A stretch of DNA of 64,000 nucleotides from Rhodobiaceae bacterium. GTDB taxonomy: Bacteria; Pseudomonadota; Alphaproteobacteria; Rhizobiales; Tepidamorphaceae. Each line of letters begins with the position of its first letter. The stretch's first letter is position 1. Below are positions 34,337 to 43,796 of this stretch, piece by piece. The translations under genes were made by a program, and so were the position numbers. The notes under the pieces are model-generated. The model was not told the DNA's origin and ran no database searches. It was given only the letters and a program-made list of their open reading frames with translations. The DNA lies in contig JACKJK010000004.1 of assembly GCA_020637985.1 (NCBI GenBank), positions 186,001 to 250,000 on the forward strand, given 5' to 3'.

Positions 34337-34830
34337 GCTTCGCCCACCGTCTCGAAAAGGGCTGCGTCCAGCGCCTCTTCCGCCGTCTTGCCCGCCCACA
34401 CGACGAACTGGAACGCCTGGAAGTAGCGCTCGCAGGCCTCGACCGCGAATTCCAGCAGCGCCTCGCACTGGCGCTCGCTCGCCTCCGCGCCGGCCAGCGG
34501 CAGCGCCTGACGGAAGATGATGACGCCCTCCTTCGGCCACATGTCGAAATGGCCGACCCACAGCTGCTCGTTGATCCGTGCCACCAGTTCGGCCGCCTCA
34601 CGCACCCGCGTGTCCGGCACCTTGAGGTCGAAGGCACACGCGATGTGCAGCGCCTCGAGGTCCACCATCCAGGTGTACGACACGTGGTAGTCGGTCCAGC
34701 GTCCGTCGACGCTGATGGTGATCTCGTGATCGCCGGCCCTGTCGAACGCCCAGTCCCGACTCGAAGCTATGGTCTCGACGGTATCGACGGGGTTTGTCAG
34801 GCGGTCGTTCTCGAACTCGACGAGAGCCAT
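34333..34830 (-). CDS. YbjN-domain protein
   Basis: 165 residues. Residues about 15-160 form a YbjN / type III chaperone-like fold: IASSRDWAFDRAGDHEITISVDG, YHVSYTWMVDLEALHIACAFDLKVP, INEQLWVGHFDMWPKEGVIIFRQALPLAG. It is cytosolic. The E. coli relative is a multicopy suppressor linked to stress and motility, and the biochemical role is unknown. The ATG at 34830 was chosen because the frame upstream is not conserved-looking. It overlaps proC by four bases, and a perfect CtrA-type box lies about 250 bases upstream. Confidence 0.88.
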   Translation of the reverse strand: MALVEFENDRLTNPVDTVETIASSRDWAFDRAGDHEITISVDGRWTDYHVSYTWMVDLEALHIACAFDLKVPDTRVREAAELVARINEQLWVGHFDMWPKEGVIIFRQALPLAGAEASERQCEALLEFAVEACERYFQAFQFVVWAGKTAEEALDAALFETVGEA

Positions 34831-35205
34831 GGCGCTACCTCGCTGAGGGGGTTGGCGACGAACTGCCGGAAGCAGGCCCCGCCGGGACGGACAGGCGGAA
34901 GACGCCCACATATGCCGCGATATTCCGGAAGAAAGATGGCCGGCGCGAGGCCTGGCGCTTGTCCCGCGCGTCGCGCTTGCAGGCGGACTGCCCTGAAGCA
35001 GGCGTATCGGGTTCGAATCGCGTCATGGGGCCAATATATCGTGCCCTTTTTGCGTTGCACCACCGATAGTGGGGCCCAATTCGTTAACCGGACGTTAACG
35101 AATCGCGCCGCTGTGGACATCTCGCCGATGCAAGATGCCGGATGCCAATGTTCTGTGAATAGAGCGCATTTGAGGCGCCCTGCCGGGCGCGCCGGGTCAG
35201 CCGGA
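34831..35205. other. Intergenic region upstream of ybjN-proC
   Basis: 375 bases between two minus-strand genes. The right part (about 35060-35160) is AT-richer and holds the CtrA-type palindrome at 35079-35103. No small gene, tRNA or terminator was found. Confidence 0.5.
35079..35103. promoter_or_regulatory. Symmetric CtrA-type box
   Basis: ATTCGTTAAC-cggac-GTTAACGAAT is a perfect 10-bp inverted repeat. It contains TTAA (35084-35087), exactly 7 bases, then TTAAC (35095-35099), which is the full CtrA consensus TTAA-N7-TTAAC on both strands. CtrA is the cell-cycle master regulator of alphaproteobacteria. The box lies upstream of the ybjN-proC unit and just downstream of the ubiK-like gene's stop. 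Confidence 0.65.
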
Positions 35206-35508
35206 TCAGGCGTCCGGCTTCTTCGCCTTCGCACCCGCCGGCCGCGAGGCGCCCTTCGCCTTGCCAGCGGCAGCTTCCAGCGCCGCGATGCGTTCGCCAA
35301 GACGCGCGTTTTCCTCGCGGGCCTCCTGCGCCATCAGCCGCACTGCCTCGAACTCCTCGCGGCTGACCATGTCGAGTTCGCCGAGGATGCGCTCCGCCTG
35401 GGCGCGGAAGAAGCCGTCGACCTCCTCGCGCGCACCGCGCGCCATCCCCGCCGCATCGGTCATCAGCTTGGCGAGATCGTCGAGAAGGCGGTTCGTGGTC
35501 TGGGTCAT
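35206..35508 (-). CDS. ubiK: UbiK/BMFP-type accessory factor
   Basis: 100 residues. Residues 1-75 are an amphipathic helix followed by a coiled coil (LLDDLAKLMTDAAGMARG, FRAQAERILGELDMVSREEFEAVRLMAQEAREEN). They end in a Lys/Ala/Pro-rich tail. This is the BMFP layout (YqiC/UbiK), a membrane-associated accessory protein for ubiquinone synthesis in E. coli. Alphaproteobacterial members are shorter and less studied, so the ubiquinone role is inferred. ATG at 35508. Confidence 0.85.
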   Translation of the reverse strand: MTQTTNRLLDDLAKLMTDAAGMARGAREEVDGFFRAQAERILGELDMVSREEFEAVRLMAQEAREENARLGERIAALEAAAGKAKGASRPAGAKAKKPDA

Positions 35509-35634
35509 GGCGTCGTTACTCCTGTGCTCGGGAACACCCCCCGCAGCGATGCGGACAATGGGGTCTGCCGGCGCCGGATTCAAGAGCGGCACTTCGGCGC
35601 AACCGCGGGTCGGGAGCATCGCCCCCGGCGCTCC

Positions 35635-35985
35635 CTACAGGCGCAGTCCCAGACGCGGACCAACCCAGACCATCGCCGTGTAGAGCCCGATTGTCAGCAC
35701 GCAGCCGATCCCCAGAGCCACCCAGAAATTCACTCCGCCGCGCAGCAATGCGGGAACCAGCAGGAACATCGGCAACGACGGCAGCACGAACCAGAAGGTC
35801 GCCGTGGCGTGATCGGCGAGCCGGTCGTTGTCTCCGGTATCGTGCCACAGCCACATCATGCCGAGGATCGACACCAGCGGAAGAGAGGCGATCAGGGCGC
35901 CGAAACCTGGACTGCGCCGGGCGACTTCCGAAACCACGGCAATGATGAACCCGGAGACGATTGCCTTGACGATGAGATAGGTCAT
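35635..35985 (-). CDS. DUF3147-like membrane protein
   Basis: 116 residues with four predicted helices, about 4-21, 33-50, 62-83 and 89-108. SLPLVSILGMMWLWHDTGD is the best-conserved-looking segment for DUF3147 proteins. Function unknown; inner membrane. The ATG at 35985 was chosen, because the frame upstream to 36060 is charged and lacks conservation clues. It is divergent from lgt, with 98 bases between the starts. Confidence 0.8.
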   Translation of the reverse strand: MTYLIVKAIVSGFIIAVVSEVARRSPGFGALIASLPLVSILGMMWLWHDTGDNDRLADHATATFWFVLPSLPMFLLVPALLRGGVNFWVALGIGCVLTIGLYTAMVWVGPRLGLRL

Positions 35986-36083
35986 CCTGAACCCTGTTCG
36001 CCATCTTTCGCATTCATGTGCCTTGACATGACCCGCCTTCGCAAGCGACCTGCCCCGCATTCAGCCCACTGGAGCACCCCTCC

Positions 36084-36920
36084 ATGCCCGCATTGGCCAT
36101 TCCCTTCCCGGCAATCGACCCGGTCCTGATCGAGATCGGCCCCTTCGCGATCCGCTGGTACGCGCTCGCCTACATCGCCGGCATCCTGCTCGGCTGGTGG
36201 TATGCCCTTCGGCTGGTCACCAACGCGGCACTCTACGGCGGCAGGCCCGGCCCGCTCGCGCAGAAGGACATCGACGACTTCCTGCTCTACGCCACGCTCG
36301 GCCTGATCGCCGGCGGACGGCTCGGCTACGTCTTCTTCTACCAGCCGGCCTACTACCTCGCGAACCCGGCAGACATCATCAAGGTGTGGGAAGGCGGAAT
36401 GGCCTTCCACGGCGGCTTTCTCGGCTTCCTCGCCGCCGTTCTGCTGTTTTCCTGGCGCCGCAACCTGCCGCCGCTGGCGCTCGGCGACATCTGCTCGGCA
36501 AGCGTACCCATCGGCCTGTTCTTCGGCCGCATCGCCAACTTCATCAACGGCGAACTGTGGGGCCGCGTCAGCGACGTGCCCTGGGCCATGATCTTTCCCG
36601 GTGGCGGTCCCGATCCGCGCCACCCCAGCCAGCTCTACCAGGCGGGGCTTGAGGGAATCGCGCTGTTTCTCGTCCTGCGCCTGCTGACACACAGGTTTTC
36701 CGCGCTGCGCCATCCCGGCACGACCTTCGGCGTCTTCCTCGCCGGCTACGCTGTCTGCCGCATCGTCGGCGAACAGTTCCGCCAGCCCGACGCGCAGATC
36801 GGCTTCCTGTGGGGCGGGCTGACCATGGGCATGGCGCTGTCTATCCCGATGCTCGTCGCCGGCATCGCGCTGGCGCTCTGGGCGCGTCGTCGCCCACCGC
36901 TCGGCAACGCCGCAGACTGA
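36084..36920 (+). CDS. lgt: Prolipoprotein diacylglyceryl transferase
   Basis: 278 residues and about seven membrane helices. It transfers diacylglycerol to the lipobox cysteine of prolipoproteins, the first step of lipoprotein maturation. Motifs: GGRLGYVFFYQPAYY, MAFHGGFLG (His109, matching the essential H103 of E. coli) and FFGRIANFINGELWGR (Arg149, matching R143). RHPSQLYQAGLEG is also typical. It serves the lipoproteins in this window (for example those at 14150 and 40084). The gene ends 1 base before the methyltransferase gene. Confidence 0.97.
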   Translation: MPALAIPFPAIDPVLIEIGPFAIRWYALAYIAGILLGWWYALRLVTNAALYGGRPGPLAQKDIDDFLLYATLGLIAGGRLGYVFFYQPAYYLANPADIIKVWEGGMAFHGGFLGFLAAVLLFSWRRNLPPLALGDICSASVPIGLFFGRIANFINGELWGRVSDVPWAMIFPGGGPDPRHPSQLYQAGLEGIALFLVLRLLTHRFSALRHPGTTFGVFLAGYAVCRIVGEQFRQPDAQIGFLWGGLTMGMALSIPMLVAGIALALWARRRPPLGNAAD

Positions 36921-36921
36921 G

Positions 36922-38025
36922 ATGGCGGCTCCCGGCACGCCGCTGGCAAGGCGCCTGAGAACCGAGATCGAAGCCGCCGGCCCGATGCCGGTTAGCGCCT
37001 TCATGGCCCAAGCGCTGACCGATCCCGATCACGGCTACTACACGACCGCGACGCCGTTCGGCGCCGGCGGCGACTTCATCACTGCGCCGGAAGTCAGCCA
37101 GATGTTCGGCGAGATCGTCGGCGCATGGCTGGTCCACGTCGGCGGCGCAATCGCCGCCGCCCTGCCGGATGAACGCATAAACCTCGTCGAGCTCGGCCCC
37201 GGCCGCGGCACGCTGATGGCCGACATCCTGCGCGTCGCACGCCTGCGCCCGGACCTCGACCGGCGCCTCGACGTGCACCTCGTCGAGGCGAGCGGCAAGC
37301 TGCGGCAGGTGCAGGCCGCGACGATCGCGGCAGCACGCCCGAATCGTGCAGAGCCTCGATGGCACGATGCATTCGCCGACGTCCCCGAGGGACCGACGGT
37401 CGTCGTCGCCAACGAATTCTTCGACGCCCTGCCCATCGAGCAGGCGGTGATGACGCAAGCCGGCTGGCGCCAGCGCGTCGTCGCGCTCGCAGGCGATGGA
37501 TTTGCCTTCGCCGCTGGCGAAAGCCCTGCCACCGTGCCCCCGCAATTTGCCGATATGCCTGCCGGCACCATCTTCGAGACCTGCCCGCATGGCGAGCAGG
37601 TGGCGGCCGAAATCGCCGCGCGCCTCACCCGCTTTCCCGGCGCAGCCCTGCTGATCGACTACGGCCACGACGTCCCCGCGCCCGGCGACACGCTGCAGGC
37701 GGTGCGCCGGCACGAGTATGCCGACCCCCTGCACGCGGTTGGCGAGGCCGACATCACCGCCCATGTCTGTTTCGGCGCGCTGGCGGAAGCTGCCCGCAAC
37801 GCCGGCGCACAGGCCTTCGGCCCGATAACCCAGGCGCAGTTCCTCTCCGACCTCGGCATCGCCGCGCGCGCCGATGCACTGGTTGCCGCCGGCCCCGGAC
37901 GGCGCACCGAGGTCGAGACCGCGCTCGCCCGCCTCGTTTCGCCGGACGCCATGGGCGCACTTTTCAAGGTCATGGCACTGGCAAGCCCCGGCATGGGCGC
38001 CCTGCCGCCCTTCCCGCAGCATTGA
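36922..38025 (+). CDS. MidA/NDUFAF7-type SAM-dependent methyltransferase
   Basis: 367 residues. The SAM-binding Rossmann motif LVELGPGRGTLMADILR follows the family-typical DHGYYTTATPFGAGGDFITAPEVSQMFGE. VVVANEFFDALPIEQ is the post-motif signature. Human NDUFAF7/MidA methylates an arginine of a complex I subunit. The bacterial homologues may do the same to NuoD, which is inference. ATG at 36922, 1 base after lgt stops, so the two are co-translated. The next gene, pgeF, follows 15 bases later. The lgt-midA-pgeF order is common in Hyphomicrobiales, in my recollection. Confidence 0.93.
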   Translation: MAAPGTPLARRLRTEIEAAGPMPVSAFMAQALTDPDHGYYTTATPFGAGGDFITAPEVSQMFGEIVGAWLVHVGGAIAAALPDERINLVELGPGRGTLMADILRVARLRPDLDRRLDVHLVEASGKLRQVQAATIAAARPNRAEPRWHDAFADVPEGPTVVVANEFFDALPIEQAVMTQAGWRQRVVALAGDGFAFAAGESPATVPPQFADMPAGTIFETCPHGEQVAAEIAARLTRFPGAALLIDYGHDVPAPGDTLQAVRRHEYADPLHAVGEADITAHVCFGALAEAARNAGAQAFGPITQAQFLSDLGIAARADALVAAGPGRRTEVETALARLVSPDAMGALFKVMALASPGMGALPPFPQH

Positions 38026-38040
38026 TCAAGACAGGCGAAG

Positions 38041-38868
38041 ATGCCGGTTGACGCCACGCCCGGCCCCGCGTCATCGTCGCCGCCCATGAGCGTCTCGACC
38101 CCGACACCGCTGACCGATGCGAGCCTTGCGGCGACACGTGCCCGCCACGGCTTCTTCACCCGTGCCGGCGGCGTCTCGACGGGCCTCTACGCCGGCCTCA
38201 ACTGCGGCAACGGCTCCGGCGACGATGCAGCCAATGTCGCCACCAACCGGGCGCGCGTCGCATCCTGCCTCGGCGTTTCGCGGGAAAACCTCGTCACCGT
38301 CTACCAGGTGCACAGCGCCGACGTCGTGCCCGTCACCACGCCATGGGGAGCGGAAGGCCCGCCGAAGGCCGACGCGCTAGTGACTGCAACGCCCGGCATG
38401 GCCATCGGTGTTCTGACTGCCGACTGCGGCCCGCTGCTGTTCGCCGACGCCGGCGGCAGTATCGTCGCCGCCGCGCACGCTGGCTGGAAGGGGGCCCTGA
38501 CCGGCGTCGGCGAAGCCGCCATCGACGCCATGGTCCGCCTTGGCGCACGTCGCGACGGCATCGTCGCCGCGCTCGGCCCGACGATCTCGCAGGCGGCTTA
38601 CGAGGTCGGCCCTGAATTCGTCGACCGCTTCGTTTCCGCCGCCGCGACGAACGCGGACTTCTTTTCCCCGAGCCCACGCGAAGGCCACGCCATGTTCGAC
38701 CTGCCCGGCTACATCGCCCGGCGCATGAATCGCACCGGCATTGCCGACTTCACCGACCTTGCCGCCTGCACCTACGCTGACGAAGACGCCTTCTTCAGCT
38801 ACCGCCGCGCCACGCATCGTGGCGAAGCCGACTACGGACGCCTGATCGCCGCGATCACCCCTGCCTGA
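38041..38868 (+). CDS. pgeF: PgeF-type purine nucleoside phosphorylase/peptidoglycan editing factor
   Basis: 275 residues. Domain signatures: RHGFFTRAGGVSTGLYAGLNCG at the N-terminus, VYQVHSADVV (His), VLTADCGPLL (Cys), AAAHAGWKG (His) and the C-terminal HRGEADYGR. His, Cys and His are the zinc-site residues of the YlmD/YfiH/LACC1 family. These enzymes have adenosine and inosine phosphorylase activity, and in E. coli influence peptidoglycan composition. Older annotations call it a laccase. The ATG at 38041 or, more conservatively, 38086 starts it. Third gene of the lgt unit. Confidence 0.93.
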   Translation: MPVDATPGPASSSPPMSVSTPTPLTDASLAATRARHGFFTRAGGVSTGLYAGLNCGNGSGDDAANVATNRARVASCLGVSRENLVTVYQVHSADVVPVTTPWGAEGPPKADALVTATPGMAIGVLTADCGPLLFADAGGSIVAAAHAGWKGALTGVGEAAIDAMVRLGARRDGIVAALGPTISQAAYEVGPEFVDRFVSAAATNADFFSPSPREGHAMFDLPGYIARRMNRTGIADFTDLAACTYADEDAFFSYRRATHRGEADYGRLIAAITPA

Positions 38869-38877
38869 GGAACCTCG

Positions 38878-40029
38878 ATGGCCCTGCATTTCGAAGAAAC
38901 CGAATTCGCCGCCCGCCGCGACAAGCTCTCGGCAGCCCTGCAAGCTCAGGGCCTCGACGGCATCCTGATCTTCGCCCAGGAAAGCATGTACTGGCTGACC
39001 GGCTACGACACCTTCGGCTTCTGCTTCTTCCAGTGCCTGTTCTATGGGACCGACGGGCGCATGGCGCTGCTGACGCGCTCCGCCGACCTGCGCCAGGCGC
39101 AGCACACCTCGAATATCCAGGACCTGCGAATCTGGACGGACCAGGCCGGCGCAACGCCTGCCGGGCAGCTACGCGACATGCTCGACGACCTCGGCCAGCG
39201 CGGCAGGCGGCTCGGCATCGAGACCGACACCCACGGCCTGACCTATCGCAACGGCAAGGCGGTCGAAGCGGCGATGGAGGGCTTTGCATCGCTCACCGAT
39301 GCCTCCGACATCATCACGCGGCTGCGCGCGGTGAAGTCGCCGGCCGAGATCGCCTATGTGCGCAAGGCAGCCGAACTCGGCGACGCGGCACTCGCCGCGG
39401 CGCAAGCCATCGCCGGCCCCGGCGTCGACGAGGGTGAGATCCTGGCTGCCCAGCAGGCCGCGATCTTCGCCGGCGGCGGCGACTATCCCGCCAACGAGTT
39501 CATCATCGGCTCCGGGCCCGACGCGCTGCTGTGCCGCTACAAGGCCGGCCGCCGCGTCTTGTCCGCCAACGACCAGCTGACGCTGGAGTTCGCCGGCGTC
39601 TACCGCCACTACCACGCCGCGCTGATGCGCACCTTCGTCATCGGCGAGCCGTCGCGCCGCCACGTCGAACTGCAGACGGCGGCCGTCGAGGCGCTGGCCG
39701 CCGTCGAGGACGCCTTGCGCCCCGGCAAGACCGCCGGCGATGTCTTCGAGGCGCACCGCGCGGTCATGGACGCCCATGGCCTGCAAAAGCACCGCCTCAA
39801 CGCCTGCGGCTATTCGCTGGGCGCCAAGTTCACGCCTTCCTGGATGGACTGGCCGATGTTCTACGCCGGCAACCCGTGGGTGCTCGAACCGGACATGGTG
39901 ATGTTCACCCACATGATCATCATGGATTCCGATGCCGGCGCCGCGCTTTGCCTCGGCAGGACTTCTCTGGTGACGCAATCGGGCAGCGCCCCCTTGTCGC
40001 GCGCTTCGCTGGACCTGGTGGTCAAATAG
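38878..40029 (+). CDS. M24-fold protein lacking canonical metal ligands
   Basis: 383 residues. The N-terminal domain (about 1-150) and the C-terminal pita-bread domain (about 155-380) match creatinase/aminopeptidase-P architecture. At the positions of the two metal Asp residues (D-x-G and S-D-x-T-R-T) this protein reads EFAGVYRHYHAALMRT. The usual G-H-G-I-G histidine region reads CGYSLGAKF, and the late Glu region reads VMFTHMIIMDSD. It therefore probably does not use the dimetal centre, and could work like metal-free creatinase or another C-N hydrolase of the fold. Substrate unknown. ATG at 38878, 9 bases after pgeF. Confidence 0.85.
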   Translation: MALHFEETEFAARRDKLSAALQAQGLDGILIFAQESMYWLTGYDTFGFCFFQCLFYGTDGRMALLTRSADLRQAQHTSNIQDLRIWTDQAGATPAGQLRDMLDDLGQRGRRLGIETDTHGLTYRNGKAVEAAMEGFASLTDASDIITRLRAVKSPAEIAYVRKAAELGDAALAAAQAIAGPGVDEGEILAAQQAAIFAGGGDYPANEFIIGSGPDALLCRYKAGRRVLSANDQLTLEFAGVYRHYHAALMRTFVIGEPSRRHVELQTAAVEALAAVEDALRPGKTAGDVFEAHRAVMDAHGLQKHRLNACGYSLGAKFTPSWMDWPMFYAGNPWVLEPDMVMFTHMIIMDSDAGAALCLGRTSLVTQSGSAPLSRASLDLVVK

Positions 40030-40083
40030 CGCTAACCAAGTGGCCCGAGCGCCAGTCGTGCGCCCCGACCGGAAGAGGATGCG

Positions 40084-41043
40084 ATGCCGCTGCGCCGAGT
40101 ACCGCGTTTCCATGTCTTGCGTGTGATCGTGGTGTGTATGGCCGCGTGGTTCATGGCGGCCTGTTCGACGCCGGTCAGCCTCGGAAACGTGTTCGGCGAC
40201 GATTCTGGCAAACCGCCGAAGACCACGCCCGGCTCGATCGCGTTCGAGCCCGTCGTCGGCCTGCCGGAGCGGCTCGCCACACCGCTCGCCGCCGAGCTCG
40301 GCACGGCCGCTGTCGAGCGCAAGCTGACCGTACTGGGGCGCGACGATTCCAAGGCTGCCCTGCGCGCCAAGGGCTATTTCACGGCGACCGCGGAACTGAG
40401 CCAGACCCGTATCACCTACGTCTGGGACCTGTTCGACGCCGGCGGCGAGCGCAAGCAGCGCTTCGAGGGCCAGCAGATCGTCGGGCGCGTCGACGCCGAT
40501 CCTTGGAACGTCGTCGACGAGACGCTGCTGCGCATCATCGCGCAGTGGACGATCAACGAGATCGTCACCACCGGCGCGCAGCGTGCCGCCGCCGCACCCG
40601 CCGTAACCGGCAGCACGCCGTCGACCGCGATGCTCGCCATGAGTCCGCAGACAACGCCTGCGCCAGCCGTGCCCGCAACGATGCGCGCGCGCCATCCCTC
40701 GTTTGCCGTCAATGCCATCAAGGCATCGACGAGCGACGGTTCGCGTACGCTGCCCGTCGCCATCGAGACGGCGCTGCGCGAAAACGGCGCCGATGTAGCG
40801 CCCGATCCGGGCCATGCCACCCACGTCGTGTCCGGCGAGGCGAGCGTTGCCGCCTCCCCGGACGGCATGGATACCGTCACGCTGGTGTGGAGTCTGTCCG
40901 ACGGCGCGGGCCATCGCCTCGGCTCCGTGCGCCAGCAGAAGAAGGTGCCTGCGGGCGCCCTTGCCTCGACCTGGTCGGGCCATATCGAGGATGCGGCAAA
41001 AGCCGCGGCACCCAGCCTCATTTCGCTTGCCTTGTCGAATTGA
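40084..41043 (+). CDS. Predicted lipoprotein of unknown function
   Basis: 319 residues. A basic, then hydrophobic signal segment ends in the lipobox MAACS (Cys at about residue 23). The mature chain has two beta-rich regions, about 40-160 and about 205-315, joined by an Ala/Thr/Pro linker. Each half contains a similar segment (LAAELGTAAVERKLTV / VAIETALRENGADVA), suggesting an internal duplication of a domain that evaluates to an envelope component. No family is recognised. It lies 54 bases after the M24-fold gene, with prs 133 bases downstream. Confidence 0.75.
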   Translation: MPLRRVPRFHVLRVIVVCMAAWFMAACSTPVSLGNVFGDDSGKPPKTTPGSIAFEPVVGLPERLATPLAAELGTAAVERKLTVLGRDDSKAALRAKGYFTATAELSQTRITYVWDLFDAGGERKQRFEGQQIVGRVDADPWNVVDETLLRIIAQWTINEIVTTGAQRAAAAPAVTGSTPSTAMLAMSPQTTPAPAVPATMRARHPSFAVNAIKASTSDGSRTLPVAIETALRENGADVAPDPGHATHVVSGEASVAASPDGMDTVTLVWSLSDGAGHRLGSVRQQKKVPAGALASTWSGHIEDAAKAAAPSLISLALSN

Positions 41044-41176
41044 CGCGGACGCCAAAAGCGGTTTGCGACTCTGTCATCGTGTTGTTAAAACCCATGCCGT
41101 CCGGGCCGCATAACCATGCCGCTCGCGGCGGGGCGGGCGCGCGAAATGCGCCTGAAATCAAGTCCGGGGGCTGGGC

Positions 41177-42109
<933 letters not shown>

Positions 42110-42128
42110 GGGCAGGACCGCGGGCGGT

Positions 42129-42500
42129 TCAGACGAGATCGTTCATCCGGCGCAGCCGTTCGGCGAGGCTCGACATGACGTCGAGCGCGAAATGCGGGTG
42201 CTCGTGAACCAGGAAGACGAAGGCCGACCTGTCGACCTCGGCAAGCTCGCTGTCCTCGACCGCCGTCGCCGTAGCGCTGCGTGCCGAACCGTCGATCAGC
42301 GCCATTTCGCCGAACGTGCCGTTGGGGCCGACGGTTTCCAGCACCTTGCCGTTGACGTTCAGTGCAACGCTTCCCGATTGCACGATATACATCTTCGCGC
42401 CCGCATCCCCTTTCGCGAACACGATGTCCCCGGCCTTGAAATGCCTGACCGGATGGCCCGCCGCCATCAGGGATGCGAAGTCGATCGCACCATCCATCAT
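42129..42500 (-). CDS. Stand-alone cyclic-nucleotide-binding domain protein
   Basis: 123 residues consisting of a single CNB domain. KAGDIVFAKGDAGAKMYIVQSGSVALNV forms the first strands. GTFGEMALIDGSARSATATA is the phosphate-binding cassette, with the Glu and Arg that contact cAMP ribose and phosphate. A short C-terminal helix follows, and there is no DNA-binding or kinase domain. It may be a cAMP sensor or buffer acting on a partner. It is convergent with prs. Confidence 0.9.
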   Translation of the reverse strand: MMDGAIDFASLMAAGHPVRHFKAGDIVFAKGDAGAKMYIVQSGSVALNVNGKVLETVGPNGTFGEMALIDGSARSATATAVEDSELAEVDRSAFVFLVHEHPHFALDVMSSLAERLRRMNDLV

Positions 42501-42593
42501 GCAAGTTCCCCCTGGCCAACCCTGCCTGGCCCGCCTTCGGGCCGCGTGCTCACAAGAGGTCAGGACCCCGCCCCTGTCAACGCGCGACAGGCA

Positions 42594-42725
42594 TCACGCG
42601 CCGATCAGGCAAAGACCGAAGGACACGGTAGCTAGAACGAGGGCGAACAGGCCCCATCCCGCCATGGCTCCATCCGTGGTGGCGTTGGCGACCCGCAGGC
42701 GTTCGTAGTGGTAGACTTCGTCCAT
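42594..42725 (-). CDS. 43-residue single-span membrane protein
   Basis: A short frame from the ATG at 42725 to the TGA at 42594 encodes a charged N-terminus (MDEVYHYERLRVANATTDG). One hydrophobic helix of about 20 residues (WGLFALVLATVSFGLCLIGA) follows. The protein looks like a bitopic small membrane protein with N-in orientation. It is not recognised. No strong ribosome binding site precedes it, so expression is uncertain. The layout is too protein-like to dismiss. Confidence 0.45.
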   Translation of the reverse strand: MDEVYHYERLRVANATTDGAMAGWGLFALVLATVSFGLCLIGA

Positions 42726-43148
42726 GTTTGTCATGTCATTCCGGCATGCCGGCGAGGAAGTCACCGGCGGATCTGCACCGTCCCTTTGTGTGTATCCGCA
42801 GCTGACGGAAATCCGCAGTGGTCGGATACCGGTGATCGCGTATTGAATTGGCAGTTGGGTATGAGCGCGCAGCTATTCAACACCCGTCGCGCGAATGTGA
42901 TGCCGCCCGGCCACCGGCCGAGTCGAGTTGCCATTGCGGGATGCTGCCGCTATAACCCGCTGCGCCGGACTTGCACCCCTGGAGGAACCCGGCACTTTGA
43001 GCGGAAGAAAAACCGGCCGTGTGCGGGTTGTTCGCCAAATCACCGCTTGAGACCTCGTCCACCGGGCCGCCGCTTCGGCGCCCCGCTCAGCCGGTCACGC
43101 GTGGCCGGCGCTTTGTTTTGGCGCACTATGCGCCACTAGGAGAGAAAC
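42726..43148. other. Intergenic region upstream of rplY
   Basis: 423 bases with no convincing gene. Open frames here give basic, Pro/Arg-rich translations. An imperfect hairpin lies near 43100-43135 (GGCGC...GCGCC), and AGGAGAG precedes the rplY ATG. The region probably holds the promoter and leader of rplY-pth-ychF. A regulatory leader for L25 is possible but not shown. Confidence 0.5.
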
Positions 43149-43796
43149 ATGTCTGGTACCGTCGAACTCAAGGCGGAAATGCGCGAGAAGGTCGGCAAGG
43201 GGGCCGCCCGTGCAACCCGCCGCGCCGGTCTCGTTCCGGCCGTCATCTATGGTGACAAGAAAGATCCCCGCGCGATTTCGCTGACCATCCGCGACGTCGA
43301 GAAGCAGCTGGAATCCGGCCACTTCATGAACACCGTCTACGAGATCAACGTGGGTGGCGAGAAGGCGCGCGTGATCCCGCGCGACTATCAGCTTCACCCC
43401 GTCAAGGATGTGCCCATGCACATCGATTTCCTGCGCGTGTCGAAGGGCGCGCGCGTCGAGGTCGCCATCCCAGTCATCTTTGCCAACGAGGAGGATTCAC
43501 CCGGCCTGCGCCGCGGCGGCGTGCTCAACATCGTGCGCCACGAGATCGAGGTTACCGCACCGGCGGACGCGATCCCCGCCGAGATCACGGTCGACCTGAC
43601 CGGCCTCGACCTTGGCGACTCGCTGCACATCTCGGCGGTTTCGCTTCCCCAGGGCGTGACGCCGACGATTACCGACCGCGACTTCACCATCGCGACCATC
43701 GCCGCGCCTGCCGGACTGAAGTCGGAAGGCACGGACGAAGGGGAAGAAGTCGAGCCCGGCGAAGTCCCGGCGATGCACGGCGGCGACGAAGACTAG
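43149..43796 (+). CDS. rplY: 50S ribosomal protein L25/general stress protein Ctc
   Basis: 215 residues. The N-terminal L25 domain (about 1-95), which binds 5S rRNA, shows VGKGAARATRRAGLVPAVIYG. The C-terminal CTC/TL5 domain (about 96-195) includes HIDFLRVSKGARVEVAIPV and LHISAVSLPQGV. An acidic tail ends the protein. This long two-domain form is normal for alphaproteobacteria. ATG at 43149, with AGGAGAG 6 bases upstream. pth follows, a widespread gene pair. Confidence 0.97.
   Translation: MSGTVELKAEMREKVGKGAARATRRAGLVPAVIYGDKKDPRAISLTIRDVEKQLESGHFMNTVYEINVGGEKARVIPRDYQLHPVKDVPMHIDFLRVSKGARVEVAIPVIFANEEDSPGLRRGGVLNIVRHEIEVTAPADAIPAEITVDLTGLDLGDSLHISAVSLPQGVTPTITDRDFTIATIAAPAGLKSEGTDEGEEVEPGEVPAMHGGDED

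Noticed and set aside
34831..35205. tRNA or small RNA gene
   Set aside because: GGTTCGAATC at about 35010 recalls a T-loop, but no acceptor or anticodon stems can be formed around it.
42708..43139. A 143-codon plus-strand frame before rplY
   Set aside because: The translation is basic and Pro/Arg/Cys-rich without a signal peptide, domain or ribosome binding site. The first part is antisense to the more plausible 43-residue frame.
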